Below are positions 1 to 7,639 of a DNA stretch of 7,783 nt, piece by piece. A program made the position numbers and the translations under genes. The stretch lies in the NCBI GenBank assembly GCA_019752915.1, contig JAIELO010000288.1, positions 1 through 7,783 of the forward strand. The letters run 5' to 3'. This stretch comes from Burkholderiaceae bacterium. GTDB lineage: Bacteria > Pseudomonadota > Gammaproteobacteria > Burkholderiales > Burkholderiaceae_D. Within the stretch, counting starts at the first letter, position 1; each line of letters starts with the position of its first letter. The notes under the pieces are model-generated. The model did not search any database, was not told where the DNA came from, and saw only the letters and a list, made by a program, of their open reading frames with translations.

Positions 1-1053
1 GAAGCCGATGTGATCCTGCTCGAAGGCGTGATGGGCTTGTACGATGGAACACCCTCGTCCGCCGACCTGTCACGTGAATTCGGCGTACCCGTCATGGCCG
101 TGGTCGATGCTGCAGCAATGGCGCAGACTGCCGGCGCGCTGGTCATGGGCTTGCGTGACTATGGACCGGTAGCACTGGCCGGCGTGATCGCCAACCGCAT
201 CGCCAGCGAAGGGCACGCAAAAATGGTGGCCGCCTCGCTGCGCGACATTCCCCTGTTTGCCACCCTACCCAGGCAGGCGCGCTCACTGCCGGAACGGCAT
301 CTCGGCCTGATGCTACCCGACGAAGTCGGCGACATCGATTCCTTGCTCGACGAACTCGCCGATCAGCTGGCATTCGACGACGCCGCATGGGATGCGCTGC
401 CACCTGTGCCGTTTAACGTGGTCGATGAAGCGCGAGCTACGCCACGCCTGCTAGAGGGACGCACCATTGCCGTGGCGCGCGATCAGGCCTTCCTGTTCAT
501 CTATCCGCACAATCTGGATGCCTTGCGTGACATGGGCGCCACCCTGAAATTCTTTTCGCCACTCGCCAATCAAGCGCTACCGGTGGAAGCCGATGCCGTG
601 TATCTGCCGGGTGGCTATCCCGAGCTGCATGCACAGACGCTGTCGCAGGCCGACGTCTGGAAAGGTTCCATGCGCACAGCCCACGCTGCGGGGCTACCAA
701 TCGTCGCCGAATGCGGTGGCATGATGGCGCTAGCCGATACGCTGGCCGATCAGGCAGGTGTGGTCTGGAACATGGCAGGTTTGCTGCCGGGCGCAGTCAC
801 CATGCAGGCGCGCCTGTCCGGACTGGGACTTCAGGGACTGCCAACCGAACATGGGGTACTGCGCGGGCATACTTTCCACTACTCGCAGCTCGACACACCG
901 CTGCAAGCGGTCGCGCATACCGTCAAGCATCCGTCGGCAATGCAAGGCGAAGCGTGGTATCGCCACGGTTCGCTGACAGCCTCCTACTTCCACGCCTACT
1001 TCCCATCCAATCCGGCCGCTACGGCGGCCCTGTTCACACGGAGCGCAACATGA
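1..1053 (+). CDS. cbiA: Cobyrinic acid a,c-diamide synthase, C-terminal part (5' end outside the window)
   Basis: This enzyme (CbiA, or CobB in the aerobic pathway) uses ATP and glutamine to amidate the a and c acetate side chains of cobyrinic or hydrogenobyrinic acid in the cytoplasm. The reading frame is open from base 1, so this is the 3' part of a gene: 350 codons against about 430-470 residues for the family. The missing part should hold the ATP-binding P-loop. Counting from base 1, the end of the synthetase domain shows EGVMGLYDG (residues 8-16), a hallmark of the family. A class I glutamine amidotransferase domain follows from about residue 150: PGGYPE at 203-208, nucleophile Cys238 in AECGG, and catalytic His331 in SYFHAYF. 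The stop overlaps the cobU start (ATGA). A GTG at base 10 is not the real start, because the same frame continues upstream with conserved sequence. Whether the substrate contains cobalt cannot be decided from this fragment. Confidence 0.96.
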   Translation, partial: EADVILLEGVMGLYDGTPSSADLSREFGVPVMAVVDAAAMAQTAGALVMGLRDYGPVALAGVIANRIASEGHAKMVAASLRDIPLFATLPRQARSLPERHLGLMLPDEVGDIDSLLDELADQLAFDDAAWDALPPVPFNVVDEARATPRLLEGRTIAVARDQAFLFIYPHNLDALRDMGATLKFFSPLANQALPVEADAVYLPGGYPELHAQTLSQADVWKGSMRTAHAAGLPIVAECGGMMALADTLADQAGVVWNMAGLLPGAVTMQARLSGLGLQGLPTEHGVLRGHTFHYSQLDTPLQAVAHTVKHPSAMQGEAWYRHGSLTASYFHAYFPSNPAATAALFTRSAT

Positions 1054-1607
1054 CACGCACACTGGTTCTGGGCGGCGCCCGTTCCGGCAAAAGCGGCTAT
1101 GCCGAACGGCTGGCCATCGAATCCGGCAAGGAAGTGGTGTACATCGCCACGGCCACCGCCAGCGATACAGAAATGGCCGCGCGTATCCGCCATCACCGTG
1201 CCGGCCGTCCCACCGAATGGATCACCGTCGAGGAACCGCTGGCACTGGGCAACCAGCTCTTGCGCTGGTCCTCGCCGGAGCGCCTGATACTGGTCGACTG
1301 CCTGACGCTCTGGCTGGGCAATCTACTATTCAGCAGCGGCGAACAGTTCCCCGAAGTCGGTGTCATTTCCCTGCCTGCGCTCTTCCACGAACAACAGGAC
1401 ATGCTGGCCAGTGCGCTGACCCGCTGCAGCAGTGACGTGGTACTGGTCTCGAACGAAGTCGGCATGGGCATCCTGCCGGTCGGTGCCATCTCGCGCTGCT
1501 TCATGGATGAACAGGGGCGCTTGAATCAGGCCATGGCAGCACTGTGCGATCGCGCCGTGCTGGTCACAGCAGGTCTGCCACTGGTACTCAAAGGGCCCGC
1601 GTGCTGA
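1050..1607 (+). CDS. cobU: Bifunctional adenosylcobinamide kinase / adenosylcobinamide-phosphate guanylyltransferase
   Basis: CobU (CobP) phosphorylates the aminopropanol hydroxyl of adenosylcobinamide and then transfers GMP from GTP, giving adenosylcobinamide-GDP, the activated donor for nucleotide loop assembly. The 185-residue product has the usual family length. It begins [15 protein letters not shown], with the P-loop at residues 8-15. [17 protein letters not shown] follows, and the second His of the HHR (His49) matches the histidine that carries the GMP intermediate in the Salmonella enzyme. [12 protein letters not shown] and [11 protein letters not shown] are further family signatures, and the protein ends with the typical AGLPLVLKG. 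The frame is open much further upstream, but the ATG at 1050 is chosen because it is preceded by GGAG (1040-1043) at 6 bases and overlaps the upstream stop as ATGA. The gene end overlaps the cbiB start by 7 bases. Confidence 0.96.
   Translation: MTRTLVLGGARSGKSGYAERLAIESGKEVVYIATATASDTEMAARIRHHRAGRPTEWITVEEPLALGNQLLRWSSPERLILVDCLTLWLGNLLFSSGEQFPEVGVISLPALFHEQQDMLASALTRCSSDVVLVSNEVGMGILPVGAISRCFMDEQGRLNQAMAALCDRAVLVTAGLPLVLKGPAC
1590..1595 (+). promoter_or_regulatory. Ribosome binding site supporting the GTG start of cbiB
   Basis: AAAGGG lies 5 bases before GTG 1601, inside the last codons of cobU. It supports this GTG over the next in-frame ATG (1640), which would cut into the first hydrophobic segment and has no comparable purine run before it. 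Confidence 0.5.
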
Positions 1608-2566
1608 CTGGCCTGAACTGGAGCACGCTAACGCTGCTGATGCTGGCCGGCGTGCTGCTCGATCTGCTGCTGGGCGAAGCGCGCCGCTGGCATCCGCTGG
1701 TTGGTATCGGCAATCTGGCCTATGCGCTGGAGCGCCGCCTCAATCGCGGCACGCTGCGCTTCTGGCGCGGCTTACTGGCATGGGCGCTCACGGTATTGCC
1801 GCTCAGTGTCGCTGCCGCTGGTCTGAGCTGGTGGCTGTCAGCGACGTCGCCCTACGCATGGCTGCTTCATGCAGTGCTGCTTTATTTTAGTCTCGGCCTG
1901 CGCAGTCTGGGCGAACACAATCTGCCGATTGCGGCGGCGCTGGCCAGCGCCGATCTGCCCGGGGCACGTACACTGACGTCGCGCATTGTCAGCCGCGATA
2001 CCAGCAACGCCAGCGAAGCGGAACTGACCCGCGCCAGCATCGAATCCCTGCTTGAAAATGGCAATGACGCCGTGTTCGGTACCCTGTTCTGGTTCATGGT
2101 CGCTGGCGGGCCCGGTGCAGTGTTATACCGTATCGCCAATACGCTCGATGCCATGTGGGGCTACCGCACCGAACGTCTGCGCCAGTTCGGCTGCAGCGCC
2201 GCACGCCTCGACGATGCCCTGAACTATCTGCCGGCCCGCCTGACCGCCTTCAGCTACGTACTACTGGCACCGACGCTGGCCGCCAAACGCCACGCATGGC
2301 AATGCTGGCGGCAGCAGGCCCCCGCATGGGATAGCCCGAACGCCGGCCCGGTGATGGCCAGCGGTGCCGGGGCGCTGGGCATACTACTGGGTGGCCCCGC
2401 TATCTATCACGGCACCATGGAACAACGTCCGCAACTGGGCATGGGCGCTAGCGCCTGCGGTCAGGACATCTACCGCGCATGGCGACTGGTCGGCCAGACT
2501 ACCGCACTGTGGCTACTCGCTGCGAGCCTGACTGCCGCTATGCTTTACTGGAGCCACCATGCTTGA
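1601..2566 (+). CDS. cbiB: Adenosylcobinamide-phosphate synthase (membrane protein)
   Basis: CbiB (called CobD in Pseudomonas nomenclature) is an inner-membrane enzyme that joins aminopropanol or its phosphate to the f-propionate of adenosylcobyric acid, giving adenosylcobinamide (phosphate). The 321-residue product matches the family length. It has a hydrophobic N-terminus running into [16 protein letters not shown] (residues 22-37), a typical CbiB opening. Further hydrophobic segments lie near 57-80, 84-100, about 160-178 and at the C-terminus (about 300-318). Conserved motifs are [10 protein letters not shown] (from Leu151) and [10 protein letters not shown] (180-189), followed by [14 protein letters not shown]. 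The GTG start overlaps the cobU stop as GTGCTGA, which implies translational coupling. The frame remains open upstream to 1544, but that part lies inside cobU. The stop overlaps the start of cobD by 8 bases, so the enzyme and the supplier of its substrate are coupled. Confidence 0.94.
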   Translation: MLTGLNWSTLTLLMLAGVLLDLLLGEARRWHPLVGIGNLAYALERRLNRGTLRFWRGLLAWALTVLPLSVAAAGLSWWLSATSPYAWLLHAVLLYFSLGLRSLGEHNLPIAAALASADLPGARTLTSRIVSRDTSNASEAELTRASIESLLENGNDAVFGTLFWFMVAGGPGAVLYRIANTLDAMWGYRTERLRQFGCSAARLDDALNYLPARLTAFSYVLLAPTLAAKRHAWQCWRQQAPAWDSPNAGPVMASGAGALGILLGGPAIYHGTMEQRPQLGMGASACGQDIYRAWRLVGQTTALWLLAASLTAAMLYWSHHA

Positions 2567-3548
2567 ACACGGAGGCAATCTGCGCGCAGCGTCGCAGCGC
2601 TTCGGTCAGCACGACTGGCTCGATCTCTCCACCGGCATCAATCCCCACTGGTATCCCGCGCCACTACTGGCAGACCATGCCTGGCACCGTCTACCGGAAG
2701 CTTCGCCGGAACTGGCGCAAGCCGCTGCGACGTTCTACGGCGCGCCACAGATGCTGCCGGTGGCCGGCACGCAGGCAGCAATTCAGGCCTTGCCCCGCTT
2801 GCGTGCGGCGGCACGCGTCACCGTCTCCGCACCGTCCTATGCCGAACACGCGCACCATTGGCAACAGCATGGCCACCAGCTGACACAAACACCGTACACC
2901 GATCTGGAAGACGCGCTGGCCCACAGTGACGTGATGGTCATCTGCAATCCGAATAACCCTACCGGCGCCAGTATCCCGGCGGCCACGCTGTTGCGCTGGT
3001 CGCAACAGCTGGCGTCACGTGGCGGCTGGCTGGTGGTCGACGAAGCCTTTGCGGACACGGCGACGCAGCACAGCGTCGCTGCCTACAGTAACCAGCCCGG
3101 CTTGATCGTACTACGCTCGATCGGAAAATTTTTCGGGCTGGCAGGCATACGCCTAGGCTTTGTCGCCGCCGCCCCTGAACTGCTGCAGGCGCTGGCGAAT
3201 CTGCTGGGACCATGGGCGGTGAGCGGCCCGGCGCAACAGATCGCACTGGCTGCGCTCAACGATCGGGTGTGGCAGGAACACACCCGCCAGCGCCTGCACA
3301 ACAGTGGTGCGCGACTTCAGCAACTACTGGCAGCACACGGCATCGCCAGCAGCGGCACAGCGCTGTTCCAGTGGTGGCCGGCCACACAGCCAGAAGCGTT
3401 CTGGCAACACATGGCAGAACGCGGCATCTGGGTACGCCTGTTCAGCCATGCCGCACGCGGCATCCGGCTTGGACTGCCACCGGACGAAGCAGGATGGCAA
3501 CGCCTCGCGCAGGCATTACACGAATGGACCAACAAGGACTCCGCATGA
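2559..3548 (+). CDS. cobD: L-threonine-O-3-phosphate decarboxylase (PLP enzyme)
   Basis: This cytoplasmic enzyme (Salmonella CobD; CobC in Pseudomonas nomenclature) decarboxylates L-threonine phosphate to (R)-1-amino-2-propanol phosphate, the linker that CbiB attaches to the corrin ring. The 329-residue product is a fold-type I aminotransferase-like protein related to histidinol-phosphate aminotransferase. It starts with HGGNL, a family signature, followed by [15 protein letters not shown] is at residues 130-136. The PLP-ring aspartate is Asp161 in VVDEAF. The Schiff-base lysine is Lys190 in [15 protein letters not shown], and RLG near the C-terminus fits the carboxylate-binding arginine. The substrate choice over a histidinol-phosphate aminotransferase rests on the HGGN opening and on its place inside the cobalamin operon. 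The start has GGAG (2550-2553) 5 bases upstream. The stop overlaps the next gene as ATGA. Confidence 0.95.
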   Translation: MLEHGGNLRAASQRFGQHDWLDLSTGINPHWYPAPLLADHAWHRLPEASPELAQAAATFYGAPQMLPVAGTQAAIQALPRLRAAARVTVSAPSYAEHAHHWQQHGHQLTQTPYTDLEDALAHSDVMVICNPNNPTGASIPAATLLRWSQQLASRGGWLVVDEAFADTATQHSVAAYSNQPGLIVLRSIGKFFGLAGIRLGFVAAAPELLQALANLLGPWAVSGPAQQIALAALNDRVWQEHTRQRLHNSGARLQQLLAAHGIASSGTALFQWWPATQPEAFWQHMAERGIWVRLFSHAARGIRLGLPPDEAGWQRLAQALHEWTNKDSA

Positions 3549-4432
3549 AACTTCGCCTGAAACGCTGTATCGCATTGCTGCCATTACTGGCATGTGCCAC
3601 CAGCACACACGCCGCCATCAGCGTCCGCGACGACGACGGCAATCTGGTCACGCTAGCGAAACCGGCCCAGCGCATCATCGCCATGGCGCCACACGTCACA
3701 GAATTGCTGTTTGCCGCCGGTGGTGGCGACAAAATCGTCGGCACCGTCAGCTACAGCGATTATCCCGAAGCGGCAAAAAAACTGCCGCGTGTCGGTGACA
3801 ACCGTCTGGTCGACATGGAGCGCGTCATCGCCATGAAGCCGGATCTCATCGTAGTGTGGCTACATGGCAGTTCCGAACGCCAGATCGAGACCTTGCGCCA
3901 GCTCGGCATTCCACTCTTCCACAGCGAACCGCACACGCTGGAAGGCATTGCCGACAGTATGCTGCGGCTGGGACAGTTGATGGGCACCGAAAATGTCGCC
4001 CAGCCAGCTGCGGCCGAAATCAGCCGTCAATTCGCTGCCCTGGCTAGACAGTATTCCAACCGCCCGCCAGTGCGCATGTTCTATCAGGTCTGGGACAAGC
4101 CTCTGTACACCCTGAACGGCAGCTCGATCGTCAGCGATGCCATGCGACTGTGCGGCGGCGTGAACATTTTCGCGGATCAGAAAGTCACCGCACCGGTAGT
4201 CAGCACCGAGGCCGTGCTGCAGGCAGACCCCGAAGCGATTTTCGGCACCAGCGAGAAAAACTATGGCGGCGTCAATCTCTGGCGACCATATGCGACCATG
4301 AAAGCGGTACGCAACGATAATCTGTACACCCTCAACGGCGAACTACTCAATCGCGCCGGACCACGCATGGTCGCTGGCACCACGGCACTGTGCGAAAAAC
4401 TCGAACTGGCGCGCCAGCATAGAAAGAACTGA
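3545..4432 (+). CDS. btuF: BtuF-like cobalamin/corrinoid ABC transporter substrate-binding protein
   Basis: This is a periplasmic binding protein that would hand vitamin B12 or cobinamide to a BtuCD-type importer. The 295-residue product has a basic N-terminus (MKLRLKR) and a hydrophobic core, then probable signal peptidase I cleavage near THA/AISV (residues 21-28). LLAC at 14-17 is a weak lipobox alternative. The mature part opens with a two-lobed metal/vitamin-binding (PF01497-type) pattern: [34 protein letters not shown], then [18 protein letters not shown]. The second lobe has [14 protein letters not shown] and ends [12 protein letters not shown], both typical of BtuF. AAGGA (3534-3538) lies 6 bases before the ATG, and the frame open upstream to 3212 is cobD shadow. 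No permease or ATPase gene lies in the window. A haem- or siderophore-binding role is possible from the fold, but the B12 operon context argues for corrinoids. Confidence 0.9.
   Translation: MKLRLKRCIALLPLLACATSTHAAISVRDDDGNLVTLAKPAQRIIAMAPHVTELLFAAGGGDKIVGTVSYSDYPEAAKKLPRVGDNRLVDMERVIAMKPDLIVVWLHGSSERQIETLRQLGIPLFHSEPHTLEGIADSMLRLGQLMGTENVAQPAAAEISRQFAALARQYSNRPPVRMFYQVWDKPLYTLNGSSIVSDAMRLCGGVNIFADQKVTAPVVSTEAVLQADPEAIFGTSEKNYGGVNLWRPYATMKAVRNDNLYTLNGELLNRAGPRMVAGTTALCEKLELARQHRKN
4103..4339 (+). repeat. Pair of near-identical 18-base direct repeats within btuF
   Basis: CTGTACACCCTGAACGGC at 4103-4120 recurs at 4322-4339 with one base changed. Both copies are in frame and encode LYTLNG, at residues 187-192 and 260-265 of the BtuF-like protein. 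The copies are 219 bases apart. Confidence 0.75.
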
Positions 4433-4433
4433 C

Positions 4434-5906
4434 ATGAGCTTCCCCTACACCACCCTGATGGTTCAGGGCACCACTTCGGATGCCGGGAAAAGTACCATCG
4501 TTGCGGCACTGTGCCGCCTGTTGTGGCGCAAAGGTATCAAGGTAGCGCCGTTCAAACCACAGAACATGGCCCTCAATAGCGCCGTCACGGCGGACGGTGG
4601 CGAGATCGGTCGTGCTCAGGCGCTGCAGGCAATCGCCGCCGGACTGGCGCCACATACCGATATGAACCCGGTACTGCTCAAGCCATCAAGCGACATCGGT
4701 GCACAGATCATCATTCACGGCAAAGTCCGCGCCGAAATGGATGCGCGTGACTACCACCAGTACAAGACCATCGCCATGGGCGCCGTGCTGGAATCGCATC
4801 AGCGCCTGCGCGCACAGTACGACAGCGTCATCGTCGAAGGCGCCGGCAGTCCGGCCGAGATCAATCTGCGCGACCGAGACATTGCCAATATGGGCTTCGC
4901 GGAAGCCGTCGATTGTCCGGTGATACTGGTGGCCGACATTGATCGTGGTGGCGTGTTCGCCCATCTGGTTGGTACGCTGTCCTGCCTATCGCCGAGCGAA
5001 CGTCATCGGATTATCGGCTTCGTGATCAACCGCTTCCGTGGCGACATCACGCTGCTGGAACCGGGACTGGACTGGCTGGAACAGCAGACCGGTAAGCCGG
5101 TGCTGGCGGTACTGCCCTATCTGCACGGTCTGTTCCTCGACGCAGAAGATGCGGTGCAGCCAGTGCAGGCCTCGCGCGGTGCCTTCCGCGTCGTGGTGCC
5201 CAGTTTGCCACGCATGAGTAACCACACCGACTTCGATGCCTTACGCGCGCATCCCGATGTGGATCTGCACTTTGTCCGGCAAGGCGAGCCGATTCCGCCA
5301 GCCGATCTGATTATCCTCCCTGGCAGCAAAAACACCCGCGCCGATCTGGCATGGCTAACCGCGCAAGGCTGGCCGCAGCAGATTGCCCGTCATTTGCGTT
5401 ACGGCGGAAAAGTGATCGGCATCTGCGGTGGCTTCCAGATGCTGGGCCAGCAGGTACATGATCCGCTCGGCATGGAGGGTCTGCCCGGCAGTTCCCCGGC
5501 ACTCGGATTGCTGGCAATGGAAACCAGCATGACCGCGCACAAGCACTTGCAACAGGTGACCGGCACGTGTGCCTTCGACACCGCACAGGGCAGTGTCAGC
5601 GGCTACGAGATCCATATGGGGGAATCCGTCGGCGCGGCACTGGCAATGCCTGCCTTCATCATCGACGGCCGTCCCGAAGGCGCGCTGTCCGAGGATGGAC
5701 AGGTACTGGGCACCTATCTGCATGGTCTGTTCGATACCCCCACTGCCAGCAGCGCACTGTTGCGCTGGGCCGGACTGCATAGCGAACATGCGGTCGATAC
5801 CAGCGCACTACGCGAAGCGAGTCTCGACCGCATCGCCGATGCCGCGCAGCCGCTGCTCGATGCCCTGTACGTGCTAGGTAGCGAGCATCTCGACGACAAT
5901 CCCTGA
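4434..5906 (+). CDS. cobQ: Cobyric acid synthase (glutamine-hydrolysing)
   Basis: CobQ (CbiP) uses ATP and glutamine to amidate the b, d, e and g side chains of adenosylcobyrinic acid a,c-diamide, producing adenosylcobyric acid in the cytoplasm. The 490-residue length is normal. The N-terminal synthetase domain (about 1-230) opens with [12 protein letters not shown] (P-loop at residues 12-20), then [23 protein letters not shown] and [23 protein letters not shown], all strongly family-specific. The C-terminal type 3 glutamine amidotransferase domain (about 250-440) shows [14 protein letters not shown], nucleophile Cys331 in [10 protein letters not shown], and catalytic His430 in GTYLHGLFD. The ATG at 4434 lies 1 base after the btuF stop. 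The purine run GAAAGAA (4422-4428) is a modest ribosome binding site, so termination-reinitiation from btuF may matter. This is the last gene of the operon in the window; the next gene is convergent after 14 bases. Confidence 0.97.
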   Translation: MSFPYTTLMVQGTTSDAGKSTIVAALCRLLWRKGIKVAPFKPQNMALNSAVTADGGEIGRAQALQAIAAGLAPHTDMNPVLLKPSSDIGAQIIIHGKVRAEMDARDYHQYKTIAMGAVLESHQRLRAQYDSVIVEGAGSPAEINLRDRDIANMGFAEAVDCPVILVADIDRGGVFAHLVGTLSCLSPSERHRIIGFVINRFRGDITLLEPGLDWLEQQTGKPVLAVLPYLHGLFLDAEDAVQPVQASRGAFRVVVPSLPRMSNHTDFDALRAHPDVDLHFVRQGEPIPPADLIILPGSKNTRADLAWLTAQGWPQQIARHLRYGGKVIGICGGFQMLGQQVHDPLGMEGLPGSSPALGLLAMETSMTAHKHLQQVTGTCAFDTAQGSVSGYEIHMGESVGAALAMPAFIIDGRPEGALSEDGQVLGTYLHGLFDTPTASSALLRWAGLHSEHAVDTSALREASLDRIADAAQPLLDALYVLGSEHLDDNP

Positions 5907-5920
5907 CCCGTCCTGCCCCA
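5907..5920. other. 14-base gap between convergent cobQ and phoD
   Basis: The cobQ stop (TGA 5904-5906) and the phoD stop (5921-5923, - strand) face each other across 14 C-rich bases. There is no hairpin or T-run in the gap, so each transcript must end inside the opposing gene or by a factor-dependent mechanism. Confidence 0.85.
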
Positions 5921-7639
5921 TCAGCCGCGCGCGCACTCCTCGATGCGGCGATTGCCCGGACCGGGCAAGGTGCGCAGGCTGCGCTCTGTCGCAGCCACAA
6001 ACTCGCGCTGCATCACCGTATCGACAAAGCGCCAGTCGCAGCGCACCTGCTCATGGCTGGCGGTAATGATCATGTAACCGCGTTTGCTGGTCTGCGCATA
6101 ATAGAGCGGCGCAATCAGATCAACCAGCATCGCCGCCACATCTTCCGGATCGCGCTGCGGATAAGCGCCTTCCATGCCCGGCGACGATACCGACGCCGTG
6201 GCAAACTCCACGCCGGTCTGGCGTCCCTGCCCATCATGCAGATCGCTGGCCCACGCGTTATGCGTATCACCGGCCAGCACCACCAGATTCTTGCGATGAC
6301 GCTGCATCATACCCAGCACCTGCTCACGCTCATGCTGATAGCCGTCCCACGAATCCATATAGCAGGGCAAGGTCCCCGCCGCGAGCCACTCCTGCTCTCT
6401 GCTCCCCAGCGCGGATGGATCACGCGCCGCGCGCTTTTTCAAGGCCGCATAATCTGTGCAGTTGCACTTGCCTAGCGCAACTGCCACGGGATACTCCATG
6501 CGCGCCATCAGCACTTGCTGGCCCAGTACCTGCCAGCGTGCGCCGGACTGCTGCACGCGCTGCTCCAGCCACGCCATCTGTTCACTGCCCATCATCTGAC
6601 GGCGCGGCGACGCCACATCGTGGCGGAATTTCTCGACATCGAAATGGCGTTGCGCGTCGTAATAGGAAGACATCATCAACTGCTGATCGCGCCCCACCAC
6701 CCGCGTGTCGAGCATGTGCAGCGAGAGCACGCTGCCGAAATCGAAGGAGCGATAGATTTTCTCCGGGCTGGCGGGATCGGGAGTACGAATCGGCAGCCAC
6801 TCGTGATAGGCGGTCATCGCTGCCTGCTTACGCAAACTGAACGGGCCATGCTGGCGAACCTGATGCGCTACCGCGCCATCACGCCAGGTGTCGTCGGCAA
6901 ATTCGTGATCGTCCCAGACGGTGATGAATGGCAGCGCCGCATGCACTGCCTGCAGATCGGGATCGCTACGGTATTGCGCATAGCGGCGCCGGTAGTCATC
7001 GAGTTGCAGCAGCAGTTCGCGGGGTTCGGAAAGCCGTCCCAGCGCCTCCGCATGGCCGCAGGCGTAGCCGGTGCTTTCATACTCGTAGATGTAGTCGCCG
7101 ATATGCAAAGCGACATCGATATCGTTCTGCTTCGCCGCATCGGCATAAACGTTAAAGAAGCCCGCCGGATAGTTCGAACAGGAGAATACGGCCAGCCGGA
7201 CCTGGCGCACGTCGGCACGAGGCAGGGTTTTAGTCCGGCCGACGGGCGAACGCACCCCGTCCACTGCGAACTGGTAGTAATACACGTGCCCGGGCAGCAA
7301 ACCCGTCGCATCCACCTTGACGGTGTAGTCACGCGTTTCCGAGGTGCTTGCACTACCCTGTGCTACCAGCGTTTGCATGGCCGCGTCGGTGGCTACCTGC
7401 CATTGCACCGTGTGCAGCGCTTCCGCCACGGAGGCGCGCGGCGTCACGCGGGTCCAGAGGATTACCCGATCCGTCAGCGGATCGCCACTCGCCACGCCAT
7501 GCAGGAAGTCAAACCTGGCACTGTCCGAATTATTCACCGCAGGGCTGGTACAGCCAGCCAGCCCAGCCCCCAGTACGGCGCTCGAGGCAACCTGCCGCAG
7601 AAACTCGCGTCGGCCCGGAATCAGTGCATCCATCGTCAT
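5921..7639 (-). CDS. phoD: PhoD-family alkaline phosphatase/phosphodiesterase with Tat-type lipoprotein signal
   Basis: PhoD enzymes release phosphate from phosphomono- and diesters outside the cytoplasm using an Fe/Ca centre. From the ATG at 7639 the product has 572 residues. Its N-terminus carries a twin-arginine signal, PGRREFLR (8-15), a hydrophobic stretch, and LAGC with Cys30 as the likely lipidated residue. A beta-sandwich PhoD N-domain follows (about 43-145, HGVASGDP to PVGRTKTLP), then the metallophosphatase domain. Visible metal and active-site motifs are FSCSNYP (Cys154), HIGDYIYEY (Asp182, Tyr185), VWDDHEFADD (Asp243, Asp244, His245) and LAGDTHNAW (Asp458, His460). Cys154, Asp182 and Tyr185 align with known ligands of Bacillus subtilis PhoD. 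In-frame starts at 7708 (ATG) and 7726 (TTG) exist but would put about 30 extra residues before the signal; GGAG 5 bases before 7639 favours the shorter form. It is transcribed towards the cobalamin operon and is probably functionally unrelated to it. Confidence 0.93.
   Translation of the reverse strand: MTMDALIPGRREFLRQVASSAVLGAGLAGCTSPAVNNSDSARFDFLHGVASGDPLTDRVILWTRVTPRASVAEALHTVQWQVATDAAMQTLVAQGSASTSETRDYTVKVDATGLLPGHVYYYQFAVDGVRSPVGRTKTLPRADVRQVRLAVFSCSNYPAGFFNVYADAAKQNDIDVALHIGDYIYEYESTGYACGHAEALGRLSEPRELLLQLDDYRRRYAQYRSDPDLQAVHAALPFITVWDDHEFADDTWRDGAVAHQVRQHGPFSLRKQAAMTAYHEWLPIRTPDPASPEKIYRSFDFGSVLSLHMLDTRVVGRDQQLMMSSYYDAQRHFDVEKFRHDVASPRRQMMGSEQMAWLEQRVQQSGARWQVLGQQVLMARMEYPVAVALGKCNCTDYAALKKRAARDPSALGSREQEWLAAGTLPCYMDSWDGYQHEREQVLGMMQRHRKNLVVLAGDTHNAWASDLHDGQGRQTGVEFATASVSSPGMEGAYPQRDPEDVAAMLVDLIAPLYYAQTSKRGYMIITASHEQVRCDWRFVDTVMQREFVAATERSLRTLPGPGNRRIEECARG
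5952..5968. repeat. Perfect 8-base inverted repeat near the 3' end of phoD
   Basis: TTGCCCGG-A-CCGGGCAA can form a 6-pair GC-rich stem with a 5-base loop. It lies 46 bases past the cobQ stop and inside the last codons of phoD, where it encodes a Pro-Gly-Pro-Gly stretch. Neither strand has a T-run after it, so it is not a classical intrinsic terminator. It could stabilise the cobQ mRNA end or be a by-product of the Pro-Gly codons. Confidence 0.45.

Noticed and set aside
711..1049. Upstream in-frame extension of cobU
   Set aside because: The frame is open but overlaps the conserved amidotransferase domain of the preceding gene. The family N-terminus ([12 protein letters not shown]) begins right after ATG 1050, which has its own ribosome binding site.
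2691..3005. Antisense frame opposite cobD
   Set aside because: It has Arg/Gly/Ala-rich shadow composition and is fully covered by the PLP-enzyme gene.
3212..3544. Upstream in-frame extension of the BtuF-like protein
   Set aside because: It lies entirely within cobD in another frame and would bury the signal peptide; ATG 3545 is followed directly by a typical signal sequence.
5355..5789. Antisense frame of 144 codons opposite cobQ
   Set aside because: It is opposite the conserved amidotransferase domain of CobQ, has no recognisable motif, and has no ribosome binding site that I can see.
5952..5968. Inverted repeat as an intrinsic terminator
   Set aside because: No T-run follows on either strand, and Pro-Gly codons in phoD explain the palindrome. 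It is kept only as a repeat.
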